64,000 bases of DNA from Clostridia bacterium (lineage in GTDB: Bacteria; Bacillota; Clostridia; Oscillospirales; Acutalibacteraceae), in contig JAFQON010000011.1 of the NCBI GenBank assembly GCA_017403185.1, positions 32,051 through 96,050 on the forward strand. The letters run 5' to 3'. The position numbers were made by a program, and so were the translations under genes. Of the stretch, positions 7,903 to 15,460 are shown in pieces. Every line of letters starts with the position of its first letter. Positions within the stretch are counted from its first letter, which is position 1. The notes beneath the pieces are model-generated. The model worked only from the letters and a program-made list of their open reading frames with translations. It was not told the DNA's origin and did no database searches.

Positions 7903-8355
7903 TCAGCTGTCAAAGGTGTCGTCCTTTTTCTTGGACTTCTTTCTCTTAGCCTTGCTCTTATCGGCAGCTTCTTCCATCTTCTTCTGTTTCTCAGCTTCAG
8001 CAGCTTCCTTAGCAGCCTGTCTCTCAGCCTCAGCCTTTTCGTTTGCGGTGTTGTTGGTTGAAATTGCCCACTTCGCAATCTTCATCTTATTTCTGTCTGC
8101 GCCTGTTTCGATGATAAGGGTATCTTCCTTAACGGTTACAACACGGCCGATAATTCCGCCGATGGTTGTAATTTCATCGCCGATCTGAACGCTGTCACGC
8201 TTTTCCTGCTCTTCCTTCTGCTTTTTCTTCTGTGAACGGTTCATAAAGAACATCATACCAACAATAAGAATAAGAGGAAGCATCATTGTAAGCATATTTC
8301 CGTTGCCGCCTTCAGCACCGGCGCCTGCGGGTGCCATCAAAGTAATAAAATCCAT
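7903..8355 (-). CDS. yajC: Preprotein translocase accessory subunit YajC
   Basis: This 150-residue membrane protein is part of the SecDF-YajC accessory complex. It has one transmembrane helix (about residues 20-40, MLTMMLPLILIVGMMFFMNR), then the conserved cytoplasmic core RDSVQIGDEITTIGGIIGRVV, and a long charged Ala/Glu/Lys tail (about 105-150) likely to form a coiled coil. The ATG at 8355 has GGAGGTTAACTCG before it. The order queA-tgt-yajC is the classical one. Confidence 0.93.
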   Translation of the reverse strand: MDFITLMAPAGAGAEGGNGNMLTMMLPLILIVGMMFFMNRSQKKKQKEEQEKRDSVQIGDEITTIGGIIGRVVTVKEDTLIIETGADRNKMKIAKWAISTNNTANEKAEAERQAAKEAAEAEKQKKMEEAADKSKAKRKKSKKKDDTFDS

Positions 8356-8441
8356 TCGAGTTAACCTCCAAAACATAATGCAAATATTATACAATATGAA
8401 ATCAAATTATGCAATAGCAAAATTAAATATTTACAAAAAAG

Positions 8442-9572
8442 TTAAATCCTTGTATCAAGCAAATCAACATATTTGTTTCTGTACTCTTCAAAAGTTCCGT
8501 TATCAAGGCTGTCACGGATTTCCTGCATAAGCATATTATAGAAATGCAGATTGTGCATAACACAAAGGCGCATTGCAAGCATCTCCTTTGCCTTGAAGAG
8601 ATGACGGATATATGCTCTTGAGAATTTTGAGCACACGGGGCAGCTGCATTCGGGGTCAATGGGCTGAGCATCACGCTCATACTTTTTATTATTAAGGTTG
8701 ATAATACCTTTTTTGGTGAAAAGATGACCGTGCCTTGCGTTTCTGCTGGGCATAACACAGTCAAACAAATCAACGCCTCTGTAAACCGCCTCAATGATAT
8801 TCCCCGGCGTGCCGACACCCATAAGATAACGGATTTTATCGGCAGGCATATACGGTTCAACCGATGAAATAATGCGGTACATATCCTCCTTCGGCTCACC
8901 AACCGCAAGGCCGCCTATAGCATATCCGTCAAGGTCAAGTTTTGCGATTTCTTTCATATGATTTATGCGCAAATCATCATAGGTACAGCCCTGATTTATG
9001 CCGAAAAGGAGCTGATTTTTGTTAACGGTATCGGGCAGTGAATTCAACCTCTGCATCTCAGCCTTGCAGCGTTCAAGCCAACGGGTTGTTCTTTCACAGG
9101 ATTGCTTTGCATAGTTGTATTCAGCGGGATTTTCTACACATTCATCAAAAGCCATGGCAATAGTTGAACCGAGGTTGGACTGAATTCTCATGCTCTCTTC
9201 GGGACCCATAAAAATATGTCTGCCGTCAACATGGGACTGAAAGTATACGCCCTCCTCCTGAATTTTTCTCAATGAAGCAAGAGAAAAAACCTGAAATCCG
9301 CCGCTGTCGGTAAGAATCGGTCCGTCCCATCCCGAAAATTCATGGAGTCCGCCCATATCACGCACAAGGTCATCGCCCGGTCTGACATGAAGATGATAGG
9401 TGTTTGAAAGCATTACCTGACAGCCGATTTCTTTTAAATCAACCGCAGAAAGCGCACCTTTAATTGCAGCGCAGGTTGCAACATTCATAAATGCAGGGGT
9501 CTGAACGGTGCCGTGAACGGTCACAAACTCTCCCCTTCTTGCATTTCCTTCTTTTTTAATCAGTTTATACAT
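8442..9572 (-). CDS. tgt: tRNA-guanine transglycosylase (queuine tRNA-ribosyltransferase)
   Basis: This enzyme exchanges guanine-34 for preQ1 in tRNAs with GUN anticodons. The 376-residue length is standard. Substrate-site residues lie in LTDSGGFQVFSLA, the nucleophile Asp in GVDLFDCVMPSRNARHG, and the zinc site in CSCPVC with a later His in RLCVMHN. It begins 3 bases after queA with its ribosome site (GGAGAATAAGCT) overlapping the end of queA, indicating co-translation. Confidence 0.97.
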   Translation of the reverse strand: MYKLIKKEGNARRGEFVTVHGTVQTPAFMNVATCAAIKGALSAVDLKEIGCQVMLSNTYHLHVRPGDDLVRDMGGLHEFSGWDGPILTDSGGFQVFSLASLRKIQEEGVYFQSHVDGRHIFMGPEESMRIQSNLGSTIAMAFDECVENPAEYNYAKQSCERTTRWLERCKAEMQRLNSLPDTVNKNQLLFGINQGCTYDDLRINHMKEIAKLDLDGYAIGGLAVGEPKEDMYRIISSVEPYMPADKIRYLMGVGTPGNIIEAVYRGVDLFDCVMPSRNARHGHLFTKKGIINLNNKKYERDAQPIDPECSCPVCSKFSRAYIRHLFKAKEMLAMRLCVMHNLHFYNMLMQEIRDSLDNGTFEEYRNKYVDLLDTRI

Positions 9573-9575
9573 AGC

Positions 9576-10607
9576 TTATTCTCCGTAAAATACGCAGGCA
9601 TCGCCGAAAGAAAAGAATCTGTATTTTTCTTCAACGGCAATTTTGTATGCGTTCATTGTGTTTTCATAGCCGCAGAATGCACTCACAAGCATTATGAGCG
9701 TGCTCTCAGGCAAATGGAAATTGGTAATCAGGCAGTCAATGCACTTGAATTCATAACCCGGATAGATAAAAATATTTGTCCAGCCGTCATCCTCGCAGAT
9801 TTCGCCCTTGAACGAAGCGACAGATTCAAGAGTTCTGCAGCAGGTTGTGCCGACAGCAAAAACCCTCCCTCCGTTTGCCTTTGTGCGATTTATGATATCC
9901 GCCGTTTCAGCGGGCAGATGATAATGCTCCGAGTGCATATGATGCTCTTCGATATTATCAGCCTTAACGGGTCTGAAGGTGCCGAGACCCACATGAAGAG
10001 TAACAAAACCGATTTCAACACCCTTGGCTTTGATTTTATCCATGAGTTCAGGTGTAAAATGAAGCCCTGCAGTGGGCGCCGCAGCACTGCCCTCTTCCTT
10101 TGCATACACGGTTTGGTATCTGTCCTTATCCTCAAGTCTTTCGGTTATGTAATGCGGAAGCGGCATTTCTCCGACCTTATCAATAACTTCAAAAAAATTG
10201 CCCTCAAAGCCGAATTTCGCAATACGGTTGCCGTCAGGCAAAACCTCAATCACCTCTGCGGTGAGAATTCCTCCGCCAAATGTGAATTTATGGCCAACTC
10301 TCGCCTTTTTGCCGGGGCCTGTAATAACTTCCCATGTATCAAAGCTTTTCTGATTGAGAAGCAGGAATTCAACGACTGAACCGGTGTCAACTCTTTCGCC
10401 GTACATTCTTGCAGGCAAAACCTTTGTGTTGTTCAAAATAAGGCAGTCGCCGGGATTGATGTAGTCAATAATATCGCTGAAAACCCTGTGAGAATATTCA
10501 CCCGTATTTTTATTGACGGCAAGCATTCTTGAGCTGTCACGGGGCTCAACGGGAGTCTGCGCAATCAACTCCTGCGGTAAATCATAGTAAAAATCGCTTC
10601 TTTTCAT
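9576..10607 (-). CDS. queA: S-adenosylmethionine:tRNA ribosyltransferase-isomerase
   Basis: This 343-residue enzyme transfers the ribosyl part of AdoMet to preQ1-modified tRNA to give epoxyqueuosine. Signatures include [20 protein letters not shown] at the start, [22 protein letters not shown] and a C-terminal [13 protein letters not shown]. The ATG at 10607 is chosen over the TTG four codons upstream because TTGAGG is the ribosome site. First gene of the queA-tgt-yajC unit. Confidence 0.97.
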   Translation of the reverse strand: MKRSDFYYDLPQELIAQTPVEPRDSSRMLAVNKNTGEYSHRVFSDIIDYINPGDCLILNNTKVLPARMYGERVDTGSVVEFLLLNQKSFDTWEVITGPGKKARVGHKFTFGGGILTAEVIEVLPDGNRIAKFGFEGNFFEVIDKVGEMPLPHYITERLEDKDRYQTVYAKEEGSAAAPTAGLHFTPELMDKIKAKGVEIGFVTLHVGLGTFRPVKADNIEEHHMHSEHYHLPAETADIINRTKANGGRVFAVGTTCCRTLESVASFKGEICEDDGWTNIFIYPGYEFKCIDCLITNFHLPESTLIMLVSAFCGYENTMNAYKIAVEEKYRFFSFGDACVFYGE

Positions 10608-10660
10608 TAAAAACCTCAAAATTCTTTCAAAAATTCCAATATATTTGTATAAATAATCAT

Positions 10661-10690
10661 TTGACTTGATACTGCGTTTTGTGCTATCAT
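10661..10690 (+). promoter_or_regulatory. Promoter of the asd-dapA-dapB operon
   Basis: TTGACT (10661-10666) and TATCAT (10685-10690) are 18 bases apart. The leader of about 65 bases is AT-rich and too short for a lysine riboswitch, so feedback is probably at the protein level. Confidence 0.55.
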
Positions 10691-10762
10691 CATAATATTA
10701 TTATATAGGTTTTTTGTCAAGGTTCATATTTCACAAAAATTATCCGAAAAGAGGTTAAACTT

Positions 10763-11854
10763 ATGAAGAATTACAAAGTAGGCATCGTAGGTGCAACTGG
10801 TATGGTAGGTCAGCGTTTTGCAACTCTGCTTGATAATCACCCCTGGTTTGAGGTTACCGTTCTCGCCGCAAGCCCCCGCTCGGCAGGCAAAACATATAAA
10901 GAGGCTGTAGGCAGCAAATGGTGCATGGCAACCGATATCCCCGAAAAGCTTGCCGATATCGTTGTTATGGATGCAACTGCAGATATCGACAAAATCGCAG
11001 CATCGGTTGACTTCATCTTCTGCGCAGTTGACATGAAGAAGGATGAAATCAAGGCTCTTGAAGAAGCATATGCCAAGGCAGAATGCCCCGTTGTTTCAAA
11101 CAACAGTGCTCACAGAATGACTCCCGACGTTCCCATGATTGTTCCCGAGCTCAACACAAACCATGCAGAAATCATCAATTCGCAGAAAAAGCGTCTCGGA
11201 ACTGAAAGAGGCTTTATCTCGGTTAAGTCAAACTGCTCACTCCAGAGCTATGTTCCCGCTCTCTATCCCCTTGATAAATTCGGCGTTAAGGATGTGCTTG
11301 TTTGCACATATCAGGCAATTTCGGGCGCAGGCAAAACATTCGACACATGGCCCGAAATGGTGGATAATGTTATCCCCTACATCGGCGGAGAAGAAGAAAA
11401 ATCAGAAAAAGAGCCCCTTAAGATCTGGGGTAAAATCGTTGGCGACGAAATCGTTCCCGCAACCTCGCCCAACTTCACTGCACAGTGCCTCAGAGTTCCC
11501 GCATCAGACGGTCATATGGCAGCTGTGTTCGTAAGATTCGAAAACAAGCCTTCAATTGAAGAGATGAAGGAAATCTGGAAAAACTTCAAGGGCTATCCTC
11601 AGGAGGCAGAGCTTCCCAGTGCGCCCAAGCAGTTCCTCAATTATTTCGAAGAGGATAATCTTCCTCAGACAAAGCTTCAGAGAAATCTTGAAAACGGCAT
11701 GGCAGTTTCAATCGGCCGCCTGAGAGAAGATACACAGTATGATTATAAATTCGTTTGCCTTTCACATAATACATTGAGAGGCGCAGCAGGCGGTGCTGTT
11801 CTTATGGCTGAGCAGCTTTGCGCTCAGGGCTACATCACACCCAAGTTCAACTGA
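10763..11854 (+). CDS. asd: Aspartate-semialdehyde dehydrogenase (archaeal/fungal-type)
   Basis: This NADPH-dependent enzyme makes aspartate semialdehyde for lysine, threonine and methionine. At 363 residues, with GIVGATGMVGQRF near 8-20, the catalytic Cys in VKSNCSLQSYVPAL (about 154-167) and WPEMVDNVIPYIGGEEEK, it belongs to the archaeal/fungal-type subfamily rather than the usual bacterial type. The start has GAGGTTAAACTT before the ATG. It leads a four-gene operon with dapA 16 bases downstream. Confidence 0.95.
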   Translation: MKNYKVGIVGATGMVGQRFATLLDNHPWFEVTVLAASPRSAGKTYKEAVGSKWCMATDIPEKLADIVVMDATADIDKIAASVDFIFCAVDMKKDEIKALEEAYAKAECPVVSNNSAHRMTPDVPMIVPELNTNHAEIINSQKKRLGTERGFISVKSNCSLQSYVPALYPLDKFGVKDVLVCTYQAISGAGKTFDTWPEMVDNVIPYIGGEEEKSEKEPLKIWGKIVGDEIVPATSPNFTAQCLRVPASDGHMAAVFVRFENKPSIEEMKEIWKNFKGYPQEAELPSAPKQFLNYFEEDNLPQTKLQRNLENGMAVSIGRLREDTQYDYKFVCLSHNTLRGAAGGAVLMAEQLCAQGYITPKFN

Positions 11855-11870
11855 CGAAAGGAGTCTACCA

Positions 11871-12758
11871 ATGAAGCAGACTGTTTTTACCGGAGCAGGT
11901 GTTGCAATTGTTACACCTTTTACAAGTGACAATAAAATCAACTATGATAAGCTTGCAGAGCTGCTTGAATTCCAGATTGCAAACAAAACTGATGCAATAA
12001 TCATCTGCGGTACAACGGGTGAAGGCTCAACCCTTGACCACGACGAGCATTCAAATGCAATCAAGTTCACCGTTGATGTTGTAAACAAGAGAATTCCCGT
12101 TATTGCAGGCACAGGCAGCAACGACTCAAACTACGCCGTAAAGCTTTCAAACGAAGCTGAAAAGGCAGGCGTTGACGCCCTTCTTTCAGTTACACCTTAT
12201 TATAACAAAACCTCTCAGAGAGGCCTTGTTCAGCATTTCAACTATATCGCAGACAGAGTAAGCGTTCCTATCATTCTCTACAATGTTCCTTCGAGAACAG
12301 GCGTTAATATTTTACCCGAAACCTACCTTGAGCTTTCAAAGCACGAAAGAATCGTAGGAACAAAGGAAGCTAACGGTGATATTTCATCCGTTGCAAGAAC
12401 AATTGCTCTTTGCGGCGATGATTTCTCGGTTTATTCAGGTAATGATGATCAGGTTACTGCTCTTATGTCGCTCGGCGGCAAGGGCTCAATCTCTGTTCTT
12501 TCAAACATCTGCCCCGAAGTTGCACACAATATCCCCGCAAAATTCCTTGAAGGCGATTACATCGGCAGCCGAAAGCTTCAGCTTGAATATATGGATCTTT
12601 GCCACGACCTTTTCATGGATGTTAACCCCATCCCCGTTAAGGAAGCAATGAACATGATGGGCATGGATGTCGGAGACTGCAGACTTCCCCTTTACAGAAT
12701 GACAGATGCGGCAAGAGAAGCTCTCAGATGCACTCTTGTAAAGCACGGTCTTGTATAA
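11871..12758 (+). CDS. dapA: 4-hydroxy-tetrahydrodipicolinate synthase
   Basis: This 295-residue aldolase condenses pyruvate with aspartate semialdehyde. Diagnostic sites are GTTGEGSTL (residues about 46-54), the Tyr in ILYNVPSRTGVN (about 136) and the Schiff-base Lys in VGTKEANGD (about 164). The start is the ATG preceded by GAAAGGAG, just after the asd stop; a longer in-frame extension would overlap asd by 78 bases and lacks a ribosome site. Confidence 0.97.
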   Translation: MKQTVFTGAGVAIVTPFTSDNKINYDKLAELLEFQIANKTDAIIICGTTGEGSTLDHDEHSNAIKFTVDVVNKRIPVIAGTGSNDSNYAVKLSNEAEKAGVDALLSVTPYYNKTSQRGLVQHFNYIADRVSVPIILYNVPSRTGVNILPETYLELSKHERIVGTKEANGDISSVARTIALCGDDFSVYSGNDDQVTALMSLGGKGSISVLSNICPEVAHNIPAKFLEGDYIGSRKLQLEYMDLCHDLFMDVNPIPVKEAMNMMGMDVGDCRLPLYRMTDAAREALRCTLVKHGLV

Positions 12759-12777
12759 ATAATTTGGAGTAATAAAA

Positions 12778-13539
12778 ATGACAGGAATTATATTAAGCGG
12801 CTGTAACGGAAAAATGGGCAAGGCTGTTACAAAAAGCGTTGCCGAAAACGAAGGCTGCGAGATCGTTGGCGGCATTGATATTTTTGCAGAAAGCCTGAGC
12901 GGCTACCCCGTTTTTTCATCACCCTCAACAGTTTCGGATGATATAACAAAAAAAGCAGATGTTATAATTGATTTTTCAAATCCCAGTGCACTCGCAGGTC
13001 TGCTTGAATATGCCGTTAAAAATTCAATCCCTGCTGTAATCTCAACAACAGGCCTTAACGAAGCACAGATAAATCTTATCAATGATGCGGCAAAAAAAAT
13101 CCCCGTTTTCTTCAGCGCAAATATGTCGCTCGGAGTTAATCTTGTTTGCGAGCTTGCAAAAAAGGCGGCTGCCGTGCTTGGGGATTCATTCGATATCGAA
13201 ATAATCGAGATGCACCACAATCAAAAAATTGACGCTCCCAGCGGCACAGCTCTTATGATAGCGGATTCAATCAGGGAAGAGCTTGACGAAGGCGTTAAAT
13301 ATGAATATGACCGCCATTCAAAGCGTGAAAAGAGAAGCAAAAATGAAATCGGAATTCACGCAGTCAGAGGCGGCACAATCACGGGTGAGCATCAGGTTAT
13401 TTTTGCGGGACTTGATGAAATAATCACCATCTCCCACTCGGCAAGAAGCAAGGAGCTTTTTGCAACAGGAGCAATCAGCGCTGCAAAATTTATTTGCGGC
13501 AAGCCTGCAGGACTTTATAAAATGTCAGATATGATTTAA
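12778..13539 (+). CDS. dapB: 4-hydroxy-tetrahydrodipicolinate reductase
   Basis: This 253-residue NAD(P)H reductase catalyses the step after DapA. The nucleotide motif reads LSGCNGKMGKAV near 4-15, ISTTGL near 90, and the substrate motif EMHHNQKIDAPSGTAL (about 143-158) contains the catalytic His and Lys. The ribosome site is TTGGAG. It sits between dapA and the ACT-domain gene. Confidence 0.97.
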   Translation: MTGIILSGCNGKMGKAVTKSVAENEGCEIVGGIDIFAESLSGYPVFSSPSTVSDDITKKADVIIDFSNPSALAGLLEYAVKNSIPAVISTTGLNEAQINLINDAAKKIPVFFSANMSLGVNLVCELAKKAAAVLGDSFDIEIIEMHHNQKIDAPSGTALMIADSIREELDEGVKYEYDRHSKREKRSKNEIGIHAVRGGTITGEHQVIFAGLDEIITISHSARSKELFATGAISAAKFICGKPAGLYKMSDMI

Positions 13540-13557
13540 AAATGCGGAGGAATACAA

Positions 13558-14019
13558 ATGAAGCTTGTTGATAATATTTTTGTAACCGAGGATGTAACTC
13601 TTTTTTCACTTTGCGACTCACCTGCCGATATATCGCATATGGCAGAGGTTTTCAAAATGATTGCAGATGCAGGAATTGATGTTGATATGATCTCACAGTT
13701 CCCGCTCAGCGGTTCAAGCTCAGGCTTCTCATTCACCGTAAGCGATAAGGACTTCGTTCCCGTTCTCTCCATTGCATCGGAGCTTCGCAGCAGATCACCG
13801 AAAACAAAAATCAGCGTAAGCAGCGGCAACAGCAAAATCACCGTCAGCGGTGAAGCAATGCGAGGCACCCCCGGCGTTTCCGCAGGAATTTTTAAAGCTG
13901 CGGCAAGCGTTGACGCCGATGTGAGAATGATTACAACATCAGAAATCGAAATTGCAATGCTTGTTGTTAATTCGGATGTTGACGATGTTGTTGAAGCAAT
14001 AAAAAAAGAATTCTGTTAA
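13558..14019 (+). CDS. Stand-alone tandem ACT-domain protein (aspartokinase regulatory-like)
   Basis: The 153-residue product matches the two ACT domains at the C-terminus of aspartate kinase but has no kinase domain. The first ACT (about 10-75) carries AGIDVDMISQFPLSGS...FSFTV; the second (about 80-153) carries GTPGVSAGIFKAAASVDADVRMITTSEIEIAMLV, both close to LysC. It ends the asd-dapA-dapB operon, 18 bases after dapB, with a GGAGG ribosome site. The likely job is lysine or threonine sensing, either in trans with a kinase encoded elsewhere or, like the beta subunit of Bacillus aspartokinase II, as part of that enzyme. The function is inferred. Confidence 0.75.
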   Translation: MKLVDNIFVTEDVTLFSLCDSPADISHMAEVFKMIADAGIDVDMISQFPLSGSSSGFSFTVSDKDFVPVLSIASELRSRSPKTKISVSSGNSKITVSGEAMRGTPGVSAGIFKAAASVDADVRMITTSEIEIAMLVVNSDVDDVVEAIKKEFC

Positions 14020-14021
14020 CA

Positions 14022-14052
14022 AAAAGCTCCGACACGAGGTCGGAGCTTTTTT
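14022..14052 (+). terminator. Terminator of the dap operon (bidirectional)
   Basis: AAAAGCTCCGAC and GTCGGAGCTTTT form a 12-pair stem around a 5-base loop, followed by T. The A-run on the other side also serves the convergent zinc-finger gene. Confidence 0.9.
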
Positions 14053-14055
14053 ATA

Positions 14056-14271
14056 TTACATATCAATATCTTCAAAAAAATCCAAATCGGTTTTTGGGGT
14101 GAGCATACCCGTAAGAGAATCGCTCACAGTCTGAAACGCCTTAACCTTTTCACGGCATTTATCGCACACAAGAATATGACCGTTTACGGCAGCTGCAAGC
14201 TCAAGATTTTCTTTTGATATGCTGTCAATAGTCACAAAATTAATAATCTCATCAATTGTAAGGTGTTTCAT
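14056..14271 (-). CDS. Small zinc-finger protein, putative anti-sigma factor
   Basis: The 71-residue product begins MKHLTIDEIINF and contains GHILVCDKCREKV around residue 31-43, an H-x3-C-x2-C arrangement like the zinc anti-sigma motif. It starts 3 bases before the stop region of the sigma-like gene upstream and is translationally linked to it. There is no membrane segment, so if it is an anti-sigma factor it is a soluble one. The role is inferred from motif and pairing. Confidence 0.6.
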   Translation of the reverse strand: MKHLTIDEIINFVTIDSISKENLELAAAVNGHILVCDKCREKVKAFQTVSDSLTGMLTPKTDLDFFEDIDM

Positions 14272-14273
14272 TG

Positions 14274-15065
14274 TTATCCGACTTCTTTTTCGATTCGGCT
14301 GTTCATTCTGTTTACCCAATCGCTTACCGAAGCCTTCGCCCCCTTTTTCATATAAAAATCGCTGTACTTTTTGTCGCCTGTTCTCACTCCGCACGAATCC
14401 TTCTCATCAAGCTTTTTGCGAACATCATCAAGCTGACATTGATTTAGATTGAGCCATATTATAGTCTCTGACTGTTTCGTTATAAAATCAAGCATCTGAT
14501 CAAGATTCATGCCGTCGCAAATATTTACCACGGATTCGGTCGCTTCAATTCTGGTGAGCCCGCCCTTTGCGATAACAAGCATCATTGTAACCCATGTCAA
14601 AGGAATATGTACCTTTGAATCGGAATTAAGAACAATGCAAAAACATCTGTTGAGCAAATCATAGTCATAATCGTTTTCAGCAGTATCAACACACACGCCT
14701 TCGGGAAGCTCGCCATCAGGTGTATTCGGTTCATATAACTCCTTGGCTCCCATTTTTTTCGCAAAATCGTTTCTGATATTTTTTGCAACGGTGAAAAGCC
14801 AGTTTTTAAAGCCTTCGGGATCATCGTTAATCACACCGTCACGCATAATGAATCCCGTTACACATTTTTTTATGAGCCTTATGTAAATTTCCTGCATCAG
14901 ATCTTCCTCACAGTTTTTTAAAACAGGAGTCTGATTGCACCAGCCGCAAACGGATTTATAAAGCGTTTTTTCAGCAATATTTATAAGAGTATTATAGCAA
15001 ACAGCATCACTCTGAGTAAGCTCAAAGAGCATCTTATGAAACTCCTGCTGAGTAAAAAATGCCAC
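14274..15065 (-). CDS. Divergent sigma-70-like (ECF-type) protein
   Basis: This 263-residue protein has sigma region 2 features at about 50-105: CEEDLMQEIYIRLIKKC and FKNWLFTVAKNIRNDFAKK. The C-terminal half is longer and more divergent than in ECF sigma factors; LTWVTMMLVIAKGGLTRIEATESV may be a degenerate region 4. It starts with GTG after AGAGGGGAGGA. The partner zinc-finger gene follows directly. It could be a true sigma factor or a sigma-derived regulator; by sequence alone I cannot say whether it still binds a -35 element. Confidence 0.6.
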   Translation of the reverse strand: MAFFTQQEFHKMLFELTQSDAVCYNTLINIAEKTLYKSVCGWCNQTPVLKNCEEDLMQEIYIRLIKKCVTGFIMRDGVINDDPEGFKNWLFTVAKNIRNDFAKKMGAKELYEPNTPDGELPEGVCVDTAENDYDYDLLNRCFCIVLNSDSKVHIPLTWVTMMLVIAKGGLTRIEATESVVNICDGMNLDQMLDFITKQSETIIWLNLNQCQLDDVRKKLDEKDSCGVRTGDKKYSDFYMKKGAKASVSDWVNRMNSRIEKEVG

Positions 15066-15096
15066 AAAAATCCTCCCCTCTCAATAATTGATACAG

Positions 15097-15125
15097 AGTA
15101 TATCACATAATTCAAAAAAATACAA
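15097..15125 (-). promoter_or_regulatory. Promoter of the sigma-like/zinc-finger pair
   Basis: TTGTAT (15125-15120) and TATACT (15102-15097) are 17 bases apart, with TGA before the -10. It starts immediately after the terminator of the small peptide gene. Confidence 0.55.
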
Positions 15126-15128
15126 GAA

Positions 15129-15160
15129 AAAACGGCACAGCCGTCAAGCTGCACCGTTTT
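15129..15160 (-). terminator. Terminator of the 45-residue peptide gene
   Basis: On the minus-strand RNA AAAACGGUGCAGC (15160-15148) pairs along all 13 positions (two wobbles) with 15141-15129, followed by a U-run. It ends a one-gene transcript. Confidence 0.85.
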
Positions 15161-15171
15161 GTGAGTAAAAA

Positions 15172-15309
15172 TTAAAGGGGCATGGGGATGAAAGAAAGAA
15201 TTGAAGCAAGAGCGTTCTTTACAATTTCAACAATACCTGCTGCTTCTGCTTCGTTAACATAAGCAAGAATTTCTTCAACCATAGCAAGAATTTCAGTAAT
15301 AAATGACAT
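15172..15309 (-). CDS. 45-residue hydrophobic acidic peptide, unknown
   Basis: This short gene encodes 45 residues beginning MSFITEILAMVEEILAY, with a Glu/Ala middle (NEAEAAG) and ending ILSFIPMPL. The pattern of Ile/Leu/Val with Glu suggests one or two amphipathic helices; net charge is negative, and there is no cysteine or double-glycine leader. Its expression signals are the best in the window: TTGACA-17-TAAAAT promoter, AAGGAGG ribosome site, short leader and a strong terminator, all for this gene alone. It lies between the SPOCS/LysM gene and the sigma-like gene. I do not recognise a family. Options are a small membrane-associated or spore peptide, a signalling or bacteriocin-like peptide, or a regulator of the neighbouring sigma pair. 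Confidence 0.7.
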   Translation of the reverse strand: MSFITEILAMVEEILAYVNEAEAAGIVEIVKNALASILSFIPMPL

Positions 15310-15354
15310 CTTTTTATCCTCCTTAAATTTTATAAGGCTTTATAGCCTGAATAA

Positions 15355-15383
15355 ATTTTAAAATAAATGGGCAATAATGTCAA
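15355..15383 (-). promoter_or_regulatory. Near-consensus promoter of the 45-residue peptide gene
   Basis: A perfect TTGACA (15383-15378) and TAAAAT (15360-15355) are 17 bases apart. The leader carries a small AGGCT/AGCCT hairpin and then AAGGAGG. The stretch 15310-15460 holds nothing else I can support. Confidence 0.75.
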
Positions 15384-15460
15384 TTATACAGATTTAAAAT
15401 TTGTCTAAAAACGCACAAAACCGCCTCTGCCTGTGCATAGGTGCTTTTTAAGTGAAAACT

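Noticed and set aside
10620-10762. Lysine riboswitch before asd-dapA-dapB
   Set aside because: The leader after the promoter is only about 65 bases and AT-rich, with no conserved lysine-element motifs.
11793-11870. Longer dapA reading frame overlapping asd
   Set aside because: No ribosome site, and the extension does not resemble DapA; the ATG at 11871 has GAAAGGAG.
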